From positions 1-64,000 of the forward strand of contig JAOBSW010000259.1 of assembly GCA_026214975.1 (NCBI GenBank): a stretch of DNA of 64,000 nt, read 5' to 3'. A model generated the notes under the pieces. That model searched no databases, was not told where the DNA came from, and saw only the letters and a program-made list of their open reading frames with translations. Source of the stretch: Gentiana macrophylla (taxonomy: Eukaryota > Streptophyta > Magnoliopsida > Gentianales > Gentianaceae). A program made the translations under genes and the position numbers. This document shows, in pieces, positions 33,685 through 46,748 of the stretch; position 1 is the first letter of the stretch, and each line of letters starts with the position of its first letter.

Positions 33685-35391
33685 ATGCTAAACCGAGATC
33701 TGCCGAGATGGATTCTTACACTACAAGAATTCGATGTTCACATCAAGGACATACGGGGTAGTGAAAACACCGTAGCGGACCATATTTCGAGAGTTTTGCC
33801 AGTAGTTGAGGAAGACTCCAGGACATTGATCTTTATTACCCTTCGAGGCGTTATGAACATGGATGTCCACACTCCCGACCCTCCCTGGTATGCTTCGATT
33901 GTTAATTATCTTCACTCGGCTATCTCGAACCACGAATTCTCTTACCAGGAGAAGAAGAAGTTCTCTCTCGATCTAAAGTACTATGTCTGGGAGGAACCAT
34001 ATCTTTTCAAGATCTGTAAAGATGGGTTGCTTCGCCGGTGTGTCCCTGAATCCGAGCAACGGGATATTATTGAGCAATGTCATAGTGGTCCCACTGGCGG
34101 CCATTTTAATGCATGGAAGACCGTTGCCAAAATCTTTCAATGTGGTTTTTACTGGCCCAGAATTTTTAAAGATACTGAAGCCTTCTGCAAAAGCTGCGAT
34201 AGGTGCCAGAGAACCGGTACTTTGACCAGGCGGTATGATATGCCGCTTCAACCCATATTGGAATGTGAAGTGTTTGACGTATGGGGCATAGACTTTATGG
34301 GACCATTTCCATCTTCATGCGGAAATAAATACATTCTGGTCTGTGTAGACTACGTCTCTAAATGGGTAGAAGCTGTCGCGACTCCACTAAATGATCATAA
34401 AACGGTAATGAAATTTCTAAAGAGGAACATTTTCACGAAGTTTGGCTGCCCTAGAGCTCTGATCAGCGATGAAGGGTCACACTTCATTAATAAACCCCTG
34501 GATAGCCTGTTAGCTAAGTATGGTGTTAAGCATAAGAGTGGCACACCATATCACCCTATGACCAGTGGGCAAGTTGAGCGTAGTAATCAGAGTATAAAGA
34601 AAATCCTCGAGAAAACGGTCAACTCTCATCGAAAGGATTGGAGTCTGAAGCTGGATGATGTACTGTGGGCTTACAGGACCGCATACAAAAACCCTATGGG
34701 TACATCACCATACCAAATGGTTTATGGGAAGCCTTGTCATTTGCCAGTGGAGTTAGAGCATAGAGCTTATTGGGCAACTAAGTTCCTAAACTTCGACTCC
34801 CAAGCTTGTGGAGAACGTAGGCTCCAGCAGATACATGAATTAGACGAGTTCAGGCTCCAAGCTTATGAGAGTTCACGGATAAGCAAGGAAAGGATGAAAT
34901 TCCTTCATGATCAAAAAGATCAAGAAAAGGAGTTTCATGCAGCGAGGTGATGCTTGTTATACAATACCGCCGCATCTTTTCCCGGGAAAGCTAAGACGCG
35001 TTGGTCCGGTCCATTTGAGGTCTGTCTGCTTTTCCTAGCGGCGTTTAGAACCGAGGGGATTGGTGATCGGCCTTTCAAGGTCAATGGTCAACGATGCAAA
35101 CACTACATTGGCCAACCGAAGGAATCACCCGAGGTAGTTAAATTCCTTGATTTGTTAAGTTGTATCACTTCAGGAGTCGATGATTGCGATGAGTTCTCCC
35201 CAGACCTATTCTCTGATGATAGTACTGAATCACCGGTGAAGTTTTGCGGAAGCTGGGACATGGAACAATATTGGAAGGAAGTGGATTTGAAGAAGCATAA
35301 AGTACGGAAGAGATCCCCAGTCAGACAGAAGATCAAACAGGCCTGGGAAAAATGGTTGGGTCGAATCCAGTGCACCGCTTTGTTTTTGTAG
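33685..35391 (+). CDS. Athila RNase H end and integrase (421 aa frame plus C-terminal part)
   Basis: The frame 33685-34950 is uninterrupted. It has the end of RNase H ([10 protein letters not shown]), then the integrase zinc finger (H-x-GGHF...C-SCDRCQ). The core follows with [12 protein letters not shown] (first D), LISDEGSHF (second D) and [10 protein letters not shown] (catalytic E). The full DDE triad is present. After one break at 34950, 34954-35391 continues with TRWSGPFEV and [13 protein letters not shown], the usual integrase C-terminal part. This is the best-preserved coding part of the element. Confidence 0.9.
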
Positions 35392-36790
35392 ACCTAATTT
35401 TGTTAAGAATTACATTCTTTGAGATGACCGGCAAAAAGCCAAAGTGGCCCGACCGGGTTAGACTTGAATTGAATGTCGAGCTAACGACATAAACCAAAAA
35501 AGCGCCAGCAGGGGCATCCTAGATATCAAATCTTGTTTGATTTTCCCTTAGTTCTTTTTGCTTTCGGATGTTATTTTAGTTAGTTTTACTAAGCTTTTAT
35601 GTTTCTATCTCATCGATTAGTTGTTTTCTAGTTATGGATCGTTTACGGAGTTCGCCTACGAGGAGTTTCCACTCATTAGTCGGATACCGGCCCGATCACG
35701 ATAGATGATGGACCAGGAGGCACTATAATTCTTCATGTAGATTTTGATATTAGTACTCGAGGTTAGGACCATCACGCACGTTATCATTGTTCCACCTTGT
35801 TCGGGAGGCGGCGATTTCACGATCGAGGAGTTGCGAGGAAGCCATAGGGCGTCCTTACACGATCCTTAATGATCCTATCTTGTGGTTTTGGCACTAGTAA
35901 TGCTGGGTGAGCATTTTCGAGGTGTTGAGGTATTTGGCGAGGATTGGTGTTTGCAAGATGAGTGCGATTTCCCTCCGGCTATCGACATGCTTCGACGTCT
36001 CATTCGCTTAGTGGATTGGGGACGAGATCTACGCAGATTAGTGTTTCATTAGTTAGTTTTGCTTTCGCCGAGCCCCGACGTAAAATGGAAGCGCTTGGGT
36101 GGAGGCAACCCATTTGTTTTATTTTTTTGTCTGTTTTATTTTCAAATTCTCTCATGATTTTCCATATTGTACCTTTGAATTTTAAATTATCAATAATAAA
36201 GGTTTAGCGTTTAGTTGTTTTATATGATAAGGTTTGTCTTAAAAAAAATAAAAAAAATTAAAAAAAAATTTAAAAAAAAAAATTTTCTTCTCGACTGGAC
36301 GCTCGTCTAGTGTTTCTAGACGCCCGTCCGGACATCGTTTTCATGGACGCCCGTCCAAGTTATGGGACGCCCGTCTGGAAACAAGCTTTTCAATCCTGTT
36401 TGCATTCCACATTCCATATATTTGGAGAATCGGTCACTTGTCCAGTCCGACTTTTTCAAGGAAAAATCGGATTTTTGGGGTCGAATTTGCGTTGTTTGGG
36501 CTTCTCCAAGGCATCATCCTCATCTGCTCACTATCAATCGTAAGTTTTTAACAACTTTTCTCGTTTTAATTCACGTTTTTGTGAGTTCGATCTTCGAGTC
36601 GGCTCAATTTCTTGAATTATCGACTATTGTTGATTTTTTCGTTTTTGTTGATTCTTTTCTCATTCTCTCTTTGTGATGGTGGTGGTGTGTTTGTCTTTGT
36701 GGGTGGTTTGGGACGGTTTGCTTGCAATCCCGATTTGGATGATAAACGGGTACCCTTTGTTGTGCCTTGGGATGGTTTAGTGTTTGTGGA
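35392..36790 (+). other. Spacer between pol and late ORF of Athila
   Basis: No readable protein. It contains the GGAGGCAACCC stretch (about 36098) often found after Athila pol, an A/T homopolymer zone (36240-36285) and a cluster of four GGACGCCCGTC motifs (36297-36376). Frames here are artefacts of T-rich sequence. Confidence 0.6.
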
Positions 36791-38250
36791 CTTTAAGGTT
36801 TAAACCATGGTGAGGGTAAAGGAGGTCTGAAAACAGTTCGGTAAGGATGTGGCTAGGGAGGCGGTAAAAAGCGTAAGGATCGGACCTCCCATAGTTGATC
36901 CGAATAGGCGTCGTGATTCGAGAGCCATCCTCAGGGCTTCACAAATGTGAGTTAGGACTGATTTGAGGGACGAGACTACTTCGGATCCGAAACTAATGAC
37001 GATGAACCTTTGATTAGGGCGACTAGGTACCTCCCGGTGCAAAGCATCTTCTAGGGTGAACGCACGGTGGAGACAATCTGCATTGCAGGCAGGCAGTGAG
37101 ACCGAACCGAGGGGTGAACCGCCTCGAAAGAAAGTGAGACCCCAGTGTGCCTATTCCTATGCCTCGTCGGTTTGTCAACTCTCAAGCACAAGAGGCCTAT
37201 ACCAAACATTACTTTGCGAGAAACATGTTGGTTGAGCGAGCGGTGTTGAAAACGAAAGTGGCCCCTCTTTTGTAAAAGTGTTGGAAGATAGGAAATGGGA
37301 GGAATTGATGAAGATCCCGACTACCCGGTGAATGATTCGTTGGTTAGGGAGTTTTACGCTAATTTTTCGGAAACCGACTTGAAAACGGGGGTTGTGTTGG
37401 TTCGAGGTGTTAAGGTTCCCATTTCCCCACAAGTTTTTAATGCAAAATATGGGTTGGCAGCGTTTGAAGGGTTGGATTATAAGGAGGAAATCAAAAGACG
37501 GCAGGATTCGGGACAGGATCCTTTGGAGGACTGAGGTTGTGATTTGTCCCGATGTGGCTTGGGCGCGCCGACCGGGTGGTGATCGTAAGGAGATTGTTAC
37601 TACGGCGTGGTCTCAAGATTGGCGAGAGTTTCTTGCCGTTTCATCCAGAGTCGTTTATTGCCGAAGAATAATTTGACACACTTTCACATAAGCGACCTTG
37701 GAATGTTGTATGCTTTAGTTTTCAAGTTGAATGTCGATGTTGGCCAAGCAATTTATGATGAGTTGGTGTTGATCGGAGGAAGAATTACAAGCGGAGTTTG
37801 ATTGTCCCACATTTGATTCATCAGATATGCAAGGATGCCGGAGTACCGGAGTATACGCAGGATCATAGGCCTAAGAACCCGAGAGGTATTCAGAGAGAGA
37901 AAGCTCCGTCTACGGTTGAGTCTGAGGCTGTTCCCGTTACTGAGCCTGGTTCCACTTCGACACCACCTCGGGCCTCAGTTCTTTCTGGATTATCTTCTTC
38001 CGAGATTACTCGGCATAGTATGGCTCATAGTTTGAGGGCGATGTTGAGTGACATCCGGGATGGCCAAGATAATATTTTGTCGGTTTTGGAGTGTATCGTT
38101 GATGGACGGCAACCGAGAGATCGGCGGGTATTCAATGCAAGTAATATGGATTATGTCTTCTCCGAGCAGATAGAGCGGGTGATAGCTGAGGTGGTCAATA
38201 TGGAGGAGAAGCCCGAGTCGTCGGCGATGAGGAAGATGAGCCTGCGATGA
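36791..38250 (+). pseudogene. Athila late ORF (envelope-position protein)
   Basis: The readable part at 37295-37534 gives VREFYANFSETD and VLVRGVKVPISPQVFNAKYGL. It continues after shifts with LGMLYALVFKLNVDVGQAIYDE (about 37702-37767) and LIVPHLIHQICKDAGVPEY (about 37799-37855). This is the conserved plant-transposon protein domain found in the third ORF of Athila elements, sometimes called env-like. I see no clear signal peptide or fusion region. It is broken by at least three shifts. The tail 37900-38250 is acidic and S/P-rich, without known domain. Confidence 0.75.
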
Positions 38251-39877
38251 ACCCACGCTCATCGCATCTACTTCTACAGCACTGAGCTACTACACAGGCA
38301 AACATCTACGGTGGTGTCCTTCCACAGATCCTTCTCCGGTTGATGCTCCGATTCCGCCTGAGTGATGTTGAGATTTTTATGCATTCTCTGTTTGATGTAT
38401 TTCTTTCTTTTCTCCGACTTCGATCTGGTTGTACGATGACTATTACTACTTTCCTTTTGGATGCTTACATGATTTATGTACTTTTTATTTTTTTCGCTCA
38501 TGTTGACTATCGTAGGGTGTGTTTTATTAAATAATGTGTCGCCCAGCACCACGCCCTTGGATTGCGATTTCGTTGGTATTATGATCATTTTTGGTTGACA
38601 CTTGTTGTTCTATCTCCTGCATTCATTCCTTTCACATTATTCCGTTATTGTACCCCGTTTTCCCCCGAGATTCTGTTGTTTTGTCGAGTAGTGCAGATCT
38701 AGTCTTGGTTGAGTTCGGTTTGGGCGTTTTTTTGCAGTGTTGTTTTCTTTCATGCTCCGGCCTGACCGACATCTCGATTTTCTACTGTAGCATGACTAAG
38801 TTTCTTATCCTTTTCCTACTACACAACATGAGGACATGTTGTGGTTTAAGTGTGGGGGTGGAGGGGAATAATGATTTGATGTGTATCTACACATTTGCTT
38901 AATACGTTATGATTCTATGTTAAATGAGCTGAATTTTCAAAATTTTGTTTCGCCCCGAGTAAGCAAGGCATACTTTTTGTTCGGTTTTAATAGTCATTGA
39001 TGCTATATATCATATGTTTAATAAGTTAGTTGTTTCACCTGATTTATTTTTCACGAGCCATAGTAAATGATGAGCTAATTTATACAGTTATATCCCTTTT
39101 GATTAGTTATTTTTGATTTTCTTATAAGTCATGCGCTTAGTGCTACGTATATATCTTGAGATTTATGATAGTCTGTATTTAGTTCCGAAGTATGTTATAC
39201 TGTGCATATCTTAGGTTTGAATGTGATAAGTAAAACGTAACTATTGTTCTTTAAAAAGTATGTGCAAAAAAATGAAAAAGTTGAAAAATTGAAGTAATTG
39301 GGTGTGTCGAAAGCTAGTCGATGATTTGAGTGAGGTAGGGTATACCACGTATGTCCTATTCCACTATGATGACTAAGAGCTCACGACAGTTAGGAAAAGC
39401 TGCCTTATGATTGGAGTAAGGTAGGGTATTATCTCGAAATGTCCTATTCTGCTATGAGGGCAATAGCTTCTTCTAATGTGTGTTTAAAGTGAAATGGTTA
39501 GATCAACTTAACAATTTATGTGAAATGAATAAGGCTAGTTTTTCGTTAATCTTATCCCGAGTATAAACCGATAGATATCTTTGTAGGATTATCCTCTGAG
39601 TGTTTGTAAAGGTCTAAATGTATTCTATCATATTTTTTCGGGATATGTCACGCGTTTTGTAAGGTGCATCTTATAAGTGTCACTCATTGCTAGTTTGAAG
39701 GGCATTAGCTAGTTTTGCTTGAATCAATTCAAGTGTGGATTTAGTGGAAATTTATTATGGCTATGCACACACACGTGGGTGAACTTCTAATTTATTGAAT
39801 GTACGTTATATGTGTTGAGGTGTCTATATTTTTCTCGAGCCTTTATTCTGTTTTGTTTTGCTCGGGACGAGCAAAAG
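38251..39877 (+). other. 3' untranslated region of Athila element
   Basis: No gene. It contains a second polypurine-tract-like run (TTTAAGTGTGGGGGTGGAGG, 38846-38865). It also has a degenerate tandem pair near 39330-39480, each copy carrying GTAGGGTAT...TGTCCTATTC. Confidence 0.6.
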
Positions 39878-39893
39878 CTAAGTGTGGGGGAGT
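39878..39893 (+). promoter_or_regulatory. Polypurine tract of Athila element
   Basis: CTAAGTGTGGGGGAGT directly abuts the TGTTAAGG start of the 3' LTR, the plus-strand priming site. Confidence 0.85.
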
Positions 39894-41256
39894 TGTTAAG
39901 GGTGAATTTACACGTTTGATAAGTATATATTTTATGTCAATTTCCCCCAATTCTGGATAATTTGCATAGAAAATGAGCGTTTAAATGGATTTATTGAGCA
40001 AGTAAGGTTTTAATGAGTTATTCGCAAAATTGGTTTATTTTGGTGTTTTAATCTTGATTTTATGATTATCTGGATGATATTACATTTTTGCGATGTTTTT
40101 ATGTGCTATAGGTACATGTTTGAGTTCAAAAGATGATCAAAAGTTGATAAAGCTCGAGCTAATTGATGATGAAGAGATAAAGATGGAAAAGATTGAAGAT
40201 AAAGTTGAAGAAACCCAAATTTGATCATGGTGAATCTGGCGTCTAGATCGGCGTCCGGATGGATGAGCGTTTAAAAAGCGGTGGAGCGGGCGCCCGGAGG
40301 AAATTTACATTCGAGGAAGTTTGACGCTGTTTGGACGCCAGATGGGACGGGCGTTTGAAAGAAAGCGGCCCGATTCGAAGTTCATTGTAGAGCGGACGAA
40401 CGGCGTCCGGGAAGACCAGGACGGGCGTCCGACCGCCGATCAAGCACAACCGACTTAGTTTTGACCTAGCCGCCTTAGTTTATCTATATATAGCAGCTTG
40501 TATTAAACCCTAAAACAACATCAGACGACTACGATCGACTTTCATAAATAAACAAGCAGCGATTTGTCTTTTCTCTTTGGTTTTGAATGCAATCAAAACA
40601 ATCTTTCGATTTCAAGGTTAATATGAGTAGCTAAACTCTTGGGTTGGACGAACGGGTGAAGCAATTCAAGAGGCGTTCTGGTTTTTTTCTTATTTTTCTG
40701 CGTTTTATTTCAACAAAGGTTAGATTTATATTGCGTTTATTTTGTGCTTGATATCGATAGATAAAGCCTGTGATGTTCGTTTGATGATAGTTGAATGATA
40801 CAGATCACGCAATAGTAATCAGATTAATCAATTTGTGTCGAAAGCGAAAGTTATCAAATTGTTAACCTAGATAATAGGTTCGAAAGAATTTATGCCTATC
40901 GTGCTTGAAGAATCAATCTTTGATAAAAGTTGATAAACAAATTATCTAAGATATTAGTAATTTGCGTTAGTATAAGTTAATCTTGGCCTTAGTTGATTTG
41001 CATGCGTAGGAAATTAGAAGCCTTTGTGGTTATCTTGAATTGTGGATCCTTGTTAAATACGCTTTTTCTCCCATTATTTGATAAACCTAAAATTATTAGT
41101 TTTGTGACACTTTTAGCCTAAACTTAAAAACACATTCAACCTCGCGTTCCTCGTAGGATCGACCGCATAACCGCTTTACTACAAGCTTTGCACTTGGAAG
41201 CGACTAACGGATTTTTATTACTTGTCTTTTTGTTTCGTTTACAAAAATCCACCACA
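39894..41256 (+). repeat. 3' LTR of Athila element
   Basis: 1363 bp, the same length as the 5' LTR and nearly the same sequence. Differences cluster in 40225-40445 (the motif-rich U3 zone) and in a few CG-containing spots toward the end. It is followed by the target duplication ACTCT at 41257-41261. Confidence 0.95.
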
Positions 41257-41261
41257 ACTCT
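41257..41261. repeat. Right target-site duplication ACTCT of Athila element
   Basis: Exact repeat of 27606-27610, directly after the 3' LTR end. Confidence 0.95.
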
Positions 41262-44200
41262 ATTGATTTTCTACATTATAAGTAGAAGAAATCGATCACC
41301 GCTGGTGAGACGATCGCTTCGATACCAACCGCTCTTTTTTCGTGATTCGTAGTAAGATGCTGGAATTCGTGATCAAGATTTTTACTATCCGCTTTGCTTT
41401 CGAATTGCCAAATACCAAATGAAGTTATGCTGCTCAACTGCTTAATTATATGTTTATTTATTCCTTATTATTGCATTCTTGTTTGTTATAAAGGTTTGTA
41501 TCGTTATTATTATTATTTTTTATAATGTCTGGTGAATTGCCGAAGGAGGAGAAAATTATGATTTCACCCATTATGCTTATGTTTCCTGGTTTATGTTGCC
41601 GCAGGAAAAGATGAAAAAATATAATAATAATATGAGCAACTTTACAACCATAGGAAAAGAAGTATAAATGAAAATATATTATAGAAATAACAAGAACAAC
41701 CTTGCAGCAGTGGGAAACGAAATAAAATAAAATATATATATGTATAGTACTTCCAGGAAAGAAGTTGTTATTAATATAGTCGATTTAATTGATTTATATA
41801 CTAAAAGTTATGCACAACGAGGTACTATATATAATGGTATCATGACTTTACTTTTAGAGATTGTGAATAATAATTTGGTTGCATTATAATATTTCTCGTA
41901 CAATAATTGTTTAATGGTTATAGTAAAAGTGTGATATATATTACACTAAAAGTGTATTATATCAATTTTGTGTTTATACGCCAGATTACACGACACGACG
42001 CGATCAGATGTCTTCTACTTAACATTATACGTTAATTCAGAATGCCTAACTACGACTTCAGAAATTTCTAGATCAAATCGCACCATTAACCGGACACCTC
42101 TCATGAGTATGCGAGCACTGTATGCGCATTTTAGGCTCATGACTTTGACCAGCGGGTCAATGATTCTTTTACAACGCCGCAGTGAAACAGAACTGACGCC
42201 TGCGACTGTAAGATTTGAAGCCTTATACGCGAACGAATCGTGCTGTTAGAACTTAACTCAGAAATTACATACGTGTACATGCCTAAAAGCCTAAAACATC
42301 GTTATCATCGCAAGGGATGACGCCTATTCTTCTTAAGATGGACTATTACACCTCTACTTGGTCCGATGCCGCGGACGCGCGTGTAACTTCCCACACCGGA
42401 CCTAAGCCCGTGCCCTTGAGGTGCTTTCCTGTTATGTGCAGCGCTTGTTCACCGCACAGAAATGTCTCTTTGGTATCGATGTAACAAATCTTATTTGTGC
42501 GAGGATATACTACTGAGCTAGTAGAGAGGTGAATGAAATTCTCTACTATTACAACCTTGCAGAATGATTGTAGATATATCATGTTATAATTATATACGCT
42601 TATTGCTATTTATCAGAACTGCTTTCTTCTACCTCTTACTAAGACGATGCATTTACCTCTCTTCTTTATCGTCCCCACCCGAGTATGTGGTGCTTTGTAG
42701 AAGTCGCTTTGGCGCCACCAATGAGTGACCCGGAGAGATGATGCAGATGAAGTTTATCGTTTATATTTTTCATCAGAATTTGCAGATGATTCTCTTAATC
42801 TTCAGAATGACAGTAAATCAAATGAATGACTTTCATGATACCAATATGTACGGGTTAATTGTATTTGATGGTTATAGAAAAGCCTTTGATGTTGTACTAA
42901 ATGCACTTCGCTACCTACCTTTGGCCGCTTATTAGTTGTTTGTTGTTTATCCGAATCACTTCTTTTGTCTTCCGCTTGTTTTCTCGATATTTGATCACGT
43001 AAGGTTTACGATATAATTAGATTAAATTTTAATTATATCCGCGTCGGGCGTTTCTTTTCCTGATAACGACTTCAGATCCTGATGCGCGCCACAATAACTC
43101 CGCAAGATAACTAGTGGCTCTAAAAAGTGGTCAAAATACCGTGAAATGGTGATGTTTTCCATCTATTCGACGGTCATTTCAAAGCTGAAGCCAATAGGAT
43201 GATTTCGCTCTCTAAACGGCCTAAAACTACCTAATATAAGTCAAAAGTATCATAAACGGAGGTCAAAACACGCACCAAAGATAAGAAAGCTTGACTTTCA
43301 TCACGGTTCCCCATCCCTTTCCGTGATCTCGATGAAAGTTTGCTAAATTATACAAAATCTTATAGTTAAATCAGAATTATTGATGTGTAATGCGATACTA
43401 TTAGAAGCGGATACTTACAGAATCAATTGAAAGGTATTTGCAGAGAGCGGAAATGATTTAGCTATGGTGGTGCGTTATATTAGTGTTAATTTAGTCCTAA
43501 AAATATTTTATTCTTAAATCAACAAAAATAATGAAACATGATTAAAATTTATTTAAAGAATCTGAAAGCTTAATTAAAACATAATATTCCTATTACAGCA
43601 TTCCACATGATGTATTCTTTAATTTTCATCATTTCCGAATTTGCAATGCGAAAACTTGAAGTTAAAGGGGAGGTATTTTTATCTCTTTGTGAAAGGCCCA
43701 ATCGTTCAGTTTTTAAATGGTGGACTAAAAATTTCCAACAAATTTCATGAAGATGGGCCTACCAATTTGTGCGTCTGAGTCCAAATTATTTTTATGGCCA
43801 AGAGTGACATTCAATAGGCTAAGAAATATTAACATGTACATCGATATTGATTATTTGAAACCAACCAAATCGATTTACACTGATTCGCTTTAAAATTATT
43901 TTTGGTCGTTTGGTTAAAATATGGAAAACCGAAAATTTTGATTCGTGACAGATAACTCTAAATAAATTCAAATAAAATCTGAACAATTTATTGCCGAATA
44001 AAATTATTAAGTTTTATTTCAATTTTCGATTAACCTAACATAACTAAACCATATATTTTGGTTCGATTCAATTCGCTTACCTAAAACAAATAGTTGGTTT
44101 CGATTTTGAATTTCAATTAACCAAAATTTCTCGGTTTGGTTTCGTTACAAACCATTAATCGTATTGAACTGAACCATGTCTACCCTTAAGTATGGTGTTC

Positions 44201-46748
44201 ACAATGCGTTTGACATCTGATTTTGAAGTTTTTAAAACCAAATAAATTATTTTCTTTTATAAAAGATGAAATCAATAATGCATTTGGTTCGTGTTTTATT
44301 TCGGGATAAAATGGTTTAAAAGGATAAAATGAGGGAAGAAAATAAATTTTGACAAATAAAATATAAACGCGCGATAAGCGATAAATCCAATCGCTCATAA
44401 CCTCAAATCCACCGATTTCTACAATGGACCGATCTCAAATCTAATGCTCCACTATTAGAACAAATAAAGATACGCCCTTTTACCCTAAAAAATTCCAATC
44501 GCTTTCATCAGATATTTCTGCGCTTAAATCATTATTTTTAACAATAAACTCTTTATTTCGTCGGTTTTGTTTTATAAAATATGAAATCAATGATGTTAAT
44601 ACCCGTTACATATCACAACTATGCAATATATTGCATAAATTATTGACGTGATGTCCAAGTTTCATACATTTACATAATTTATTAATTGAGAGTGATATAT
44701 CATAAAATAACAATGGCATAATATTCCAGTATAAGTTTTGTCCACAAATCGCAAACAAGAAAATGTCAAAGCAAGAGTCCACTGAAAAGTCTGTAGTCAT
44801 TTACTGATATATGAATCATTACTTTCACATAATGTTTTTTGTAACGTCATTAATTTGAATGCTAACGCCTAAAATACCCTCGACTATCTATACAGAAGAT
44901 AATCGACAGAATTAAATCTTATATTGCACAGAGGACGACATACGATTTAATTCGGTAATTAAATCTTTAAAAATAAAAGCTTTAAAATAAAAGCTTATAC
45001 AATACATATCACAGACTCCGTATATAATGCAAGGCACCAATAACTTCCCAAGAAAGAAAGACAAAGCTACCATCTTTTGATTGATCCATATATAAAGCTT
45101 TAAAATATATGTCTTTGGGATCTTTTTTCTATTTTAATCACATATGGAATTTTTTTTTCCTTTTTCTTTTTTTAACAATATGGAATTGCCAGCTAGGAAT
45201 TGAGAATCCCTCTATGAACCGGTGGGAAGAAAATCTGTTTCAACTTTTAATTTCGGGTATACGCTTCACCTCTTAAAATCGATTTTCATCACAATGCCTC
45301 TTCGTGATTTCTTCCGGGATCACAATAGACATATATCTTGTAAATATCAATAGCAATACCGCACATAACTCCCGCAAGATAAAATAGGCTTTTCAAATAC
45401 GCAATAATTCCTCAAAAGTGATTTAGATTTTCAGACTTAGGCATCTTTAAACTCAAGTGAGTGTGATGGTGAAAATGTATCATAAATCAATCAAACTACT
45501 CTAAAAGTGCATCAAATGAGTATAAATGGGGTAAAATCATAAGAAATTCAAGTAAAGTTTACTCTCATCAATAAAATAAATGAATTTCAAAGGAAGCATT
45601 TGCCCCATTTATGGTTGTGCGTCTGCCCTTGGTTATCTACCTGTAGTTTATCTGATTAACATCTCCACTCATTTCGTGAAACAGGGGAGTTAGAACTTTT
45701 ATGGTTGGGGTTTATCCATTTGATATATGTATATATATTCATACTATACCAGCTTTATTTCAACCCTACATGATGCTACTATAGAAAGGAGCATCCAAGA
45801 ATTTTCATGAGAAGGCATTAATTTGTACTTGTTTACACTACAACACCTCTTGTGAAATTTGTTTGTTTTTTCTTATAATAATAATAATAATAATAATATG
45901 GAAAATTCTTACTTAGGGGTTCCTACACGCTGAAATGATTCACGCGCTTCATTCTCGATCATACACAGCCATTCTCAGAATTAAATCTGCTGGCCTGTAT
46001 AATGCTCACATGTTACTCGCATATGAGAAATTGTAGGTAAGAACTTCTAATAATTCAACCAACTAAATCATAGACTTGTACACAAAAACTTCAATCATAG
46101 ACTTCACCAACAAGTATAATAAATATGTGGAGCATGCATTGTGTACCTTAGGCTATATTAATTTTTTTATGTTGAAAAACAAAAGACATCAGTAATTTAT
46201 AAGTAGTCCCCCATCCACCTTCCACATGACATAATAATAAATCCCAAACCACATGCATACAATCAATCAAATCAATCAATCATGAGAATTGCAACATGGA
46301 CCCTAATTAATTATGACACCGTTTGATTGTTGCTTAATTCTCAATATCTATATTTTTTTTTTCTAACATTCTATACTTTTAGTATAAAATTTGTTACGCG
46401 AGTTAGAGAATATTTATGCAGAATTGTATAAAATGAGGTGATTTATAAGTTTTTATCATGGCTGTTTAAAATGATCTGATTCATGCGTGCTGTGTTTCTT
46501 AACCATTATTAATATCGTAAGGCTCACAGATATTCTACTTGTATATCGTTTTATCATAAGAATTGAATCAATATGTCCGATAATTTAATTTTATATCGCT
46601 GATTATAATGTATCATTAAGGTTGATATAGTTTATTCAATCTGTAAGCCATCCAAATGGAATATTTCATTTTAAGTTCAAAATGGATTAAAACCTTTTAG
46701 TAGTTTGAAGCATCTATAACTAGTTGCACTATTATAACCTTTATTTAT
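41262..46748. other. AT-rich intergenic region, no gene recognised
   Basis: Frames of up to 93 codons (41968-42249 plus, 42582-42346 minus) show no family resemblance. Two diverged blocks (about 42960-43340 and 45290-45580) share an ACTCCCGCAAGATAA-type core and look like old repeat copies. A stretch at 43840-44180 has repeated GGTTCGATT/TTTCGGTTTGG elements typical of small plant MITEs, but ends were not defined. An AAT microsatellite lies at 45875-45898. Confidence 0.45.

Larger units (their letters stand above)
27611..41256 (+). mobile_element. Complete Athila-type Ty3/gypsy retrotransposon, 13.6 kb
   Basis: Two 1363-bp LTRs, a primer-binding site, gag, protease, RT, RNase H, integrase, a late envelope-position ORF, a polypurine tract and a 5-bp target duplication are all in place. 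Protein motifs (FMDD RT box, SGQVERSNQ integrase end, long spacer after pol, late ORF) fit the Athila lineage. The pol reading breaks at several single-base indels. The LTRs are close to identical outside CG-rich parts, so insertion is fairly recent. Confidence 0.95.

Noticed and set aside
36310..36803. Plus-strand frames after Athila pol
   Set aside because: T-rich translation without domain; they cover the motif cluster and the spacer before the late ORF.
41968..42249. 93-codon plus-strand frame
   Set aside because: No recognisable motif, no splice or regulatory context, and it lies in repeat-rich intergenic DNA.
42346..42582. 78-codon minus-strand frame with protein-like composition
   Set aside because: I could not place it in a family or link it to other exons; kept only as a note.
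42727..42828. Exon-like plus-strand reading with DDADEVYRLYFSSEF
   Set aside because: Only about 33 codons, no splice partner found on either side.
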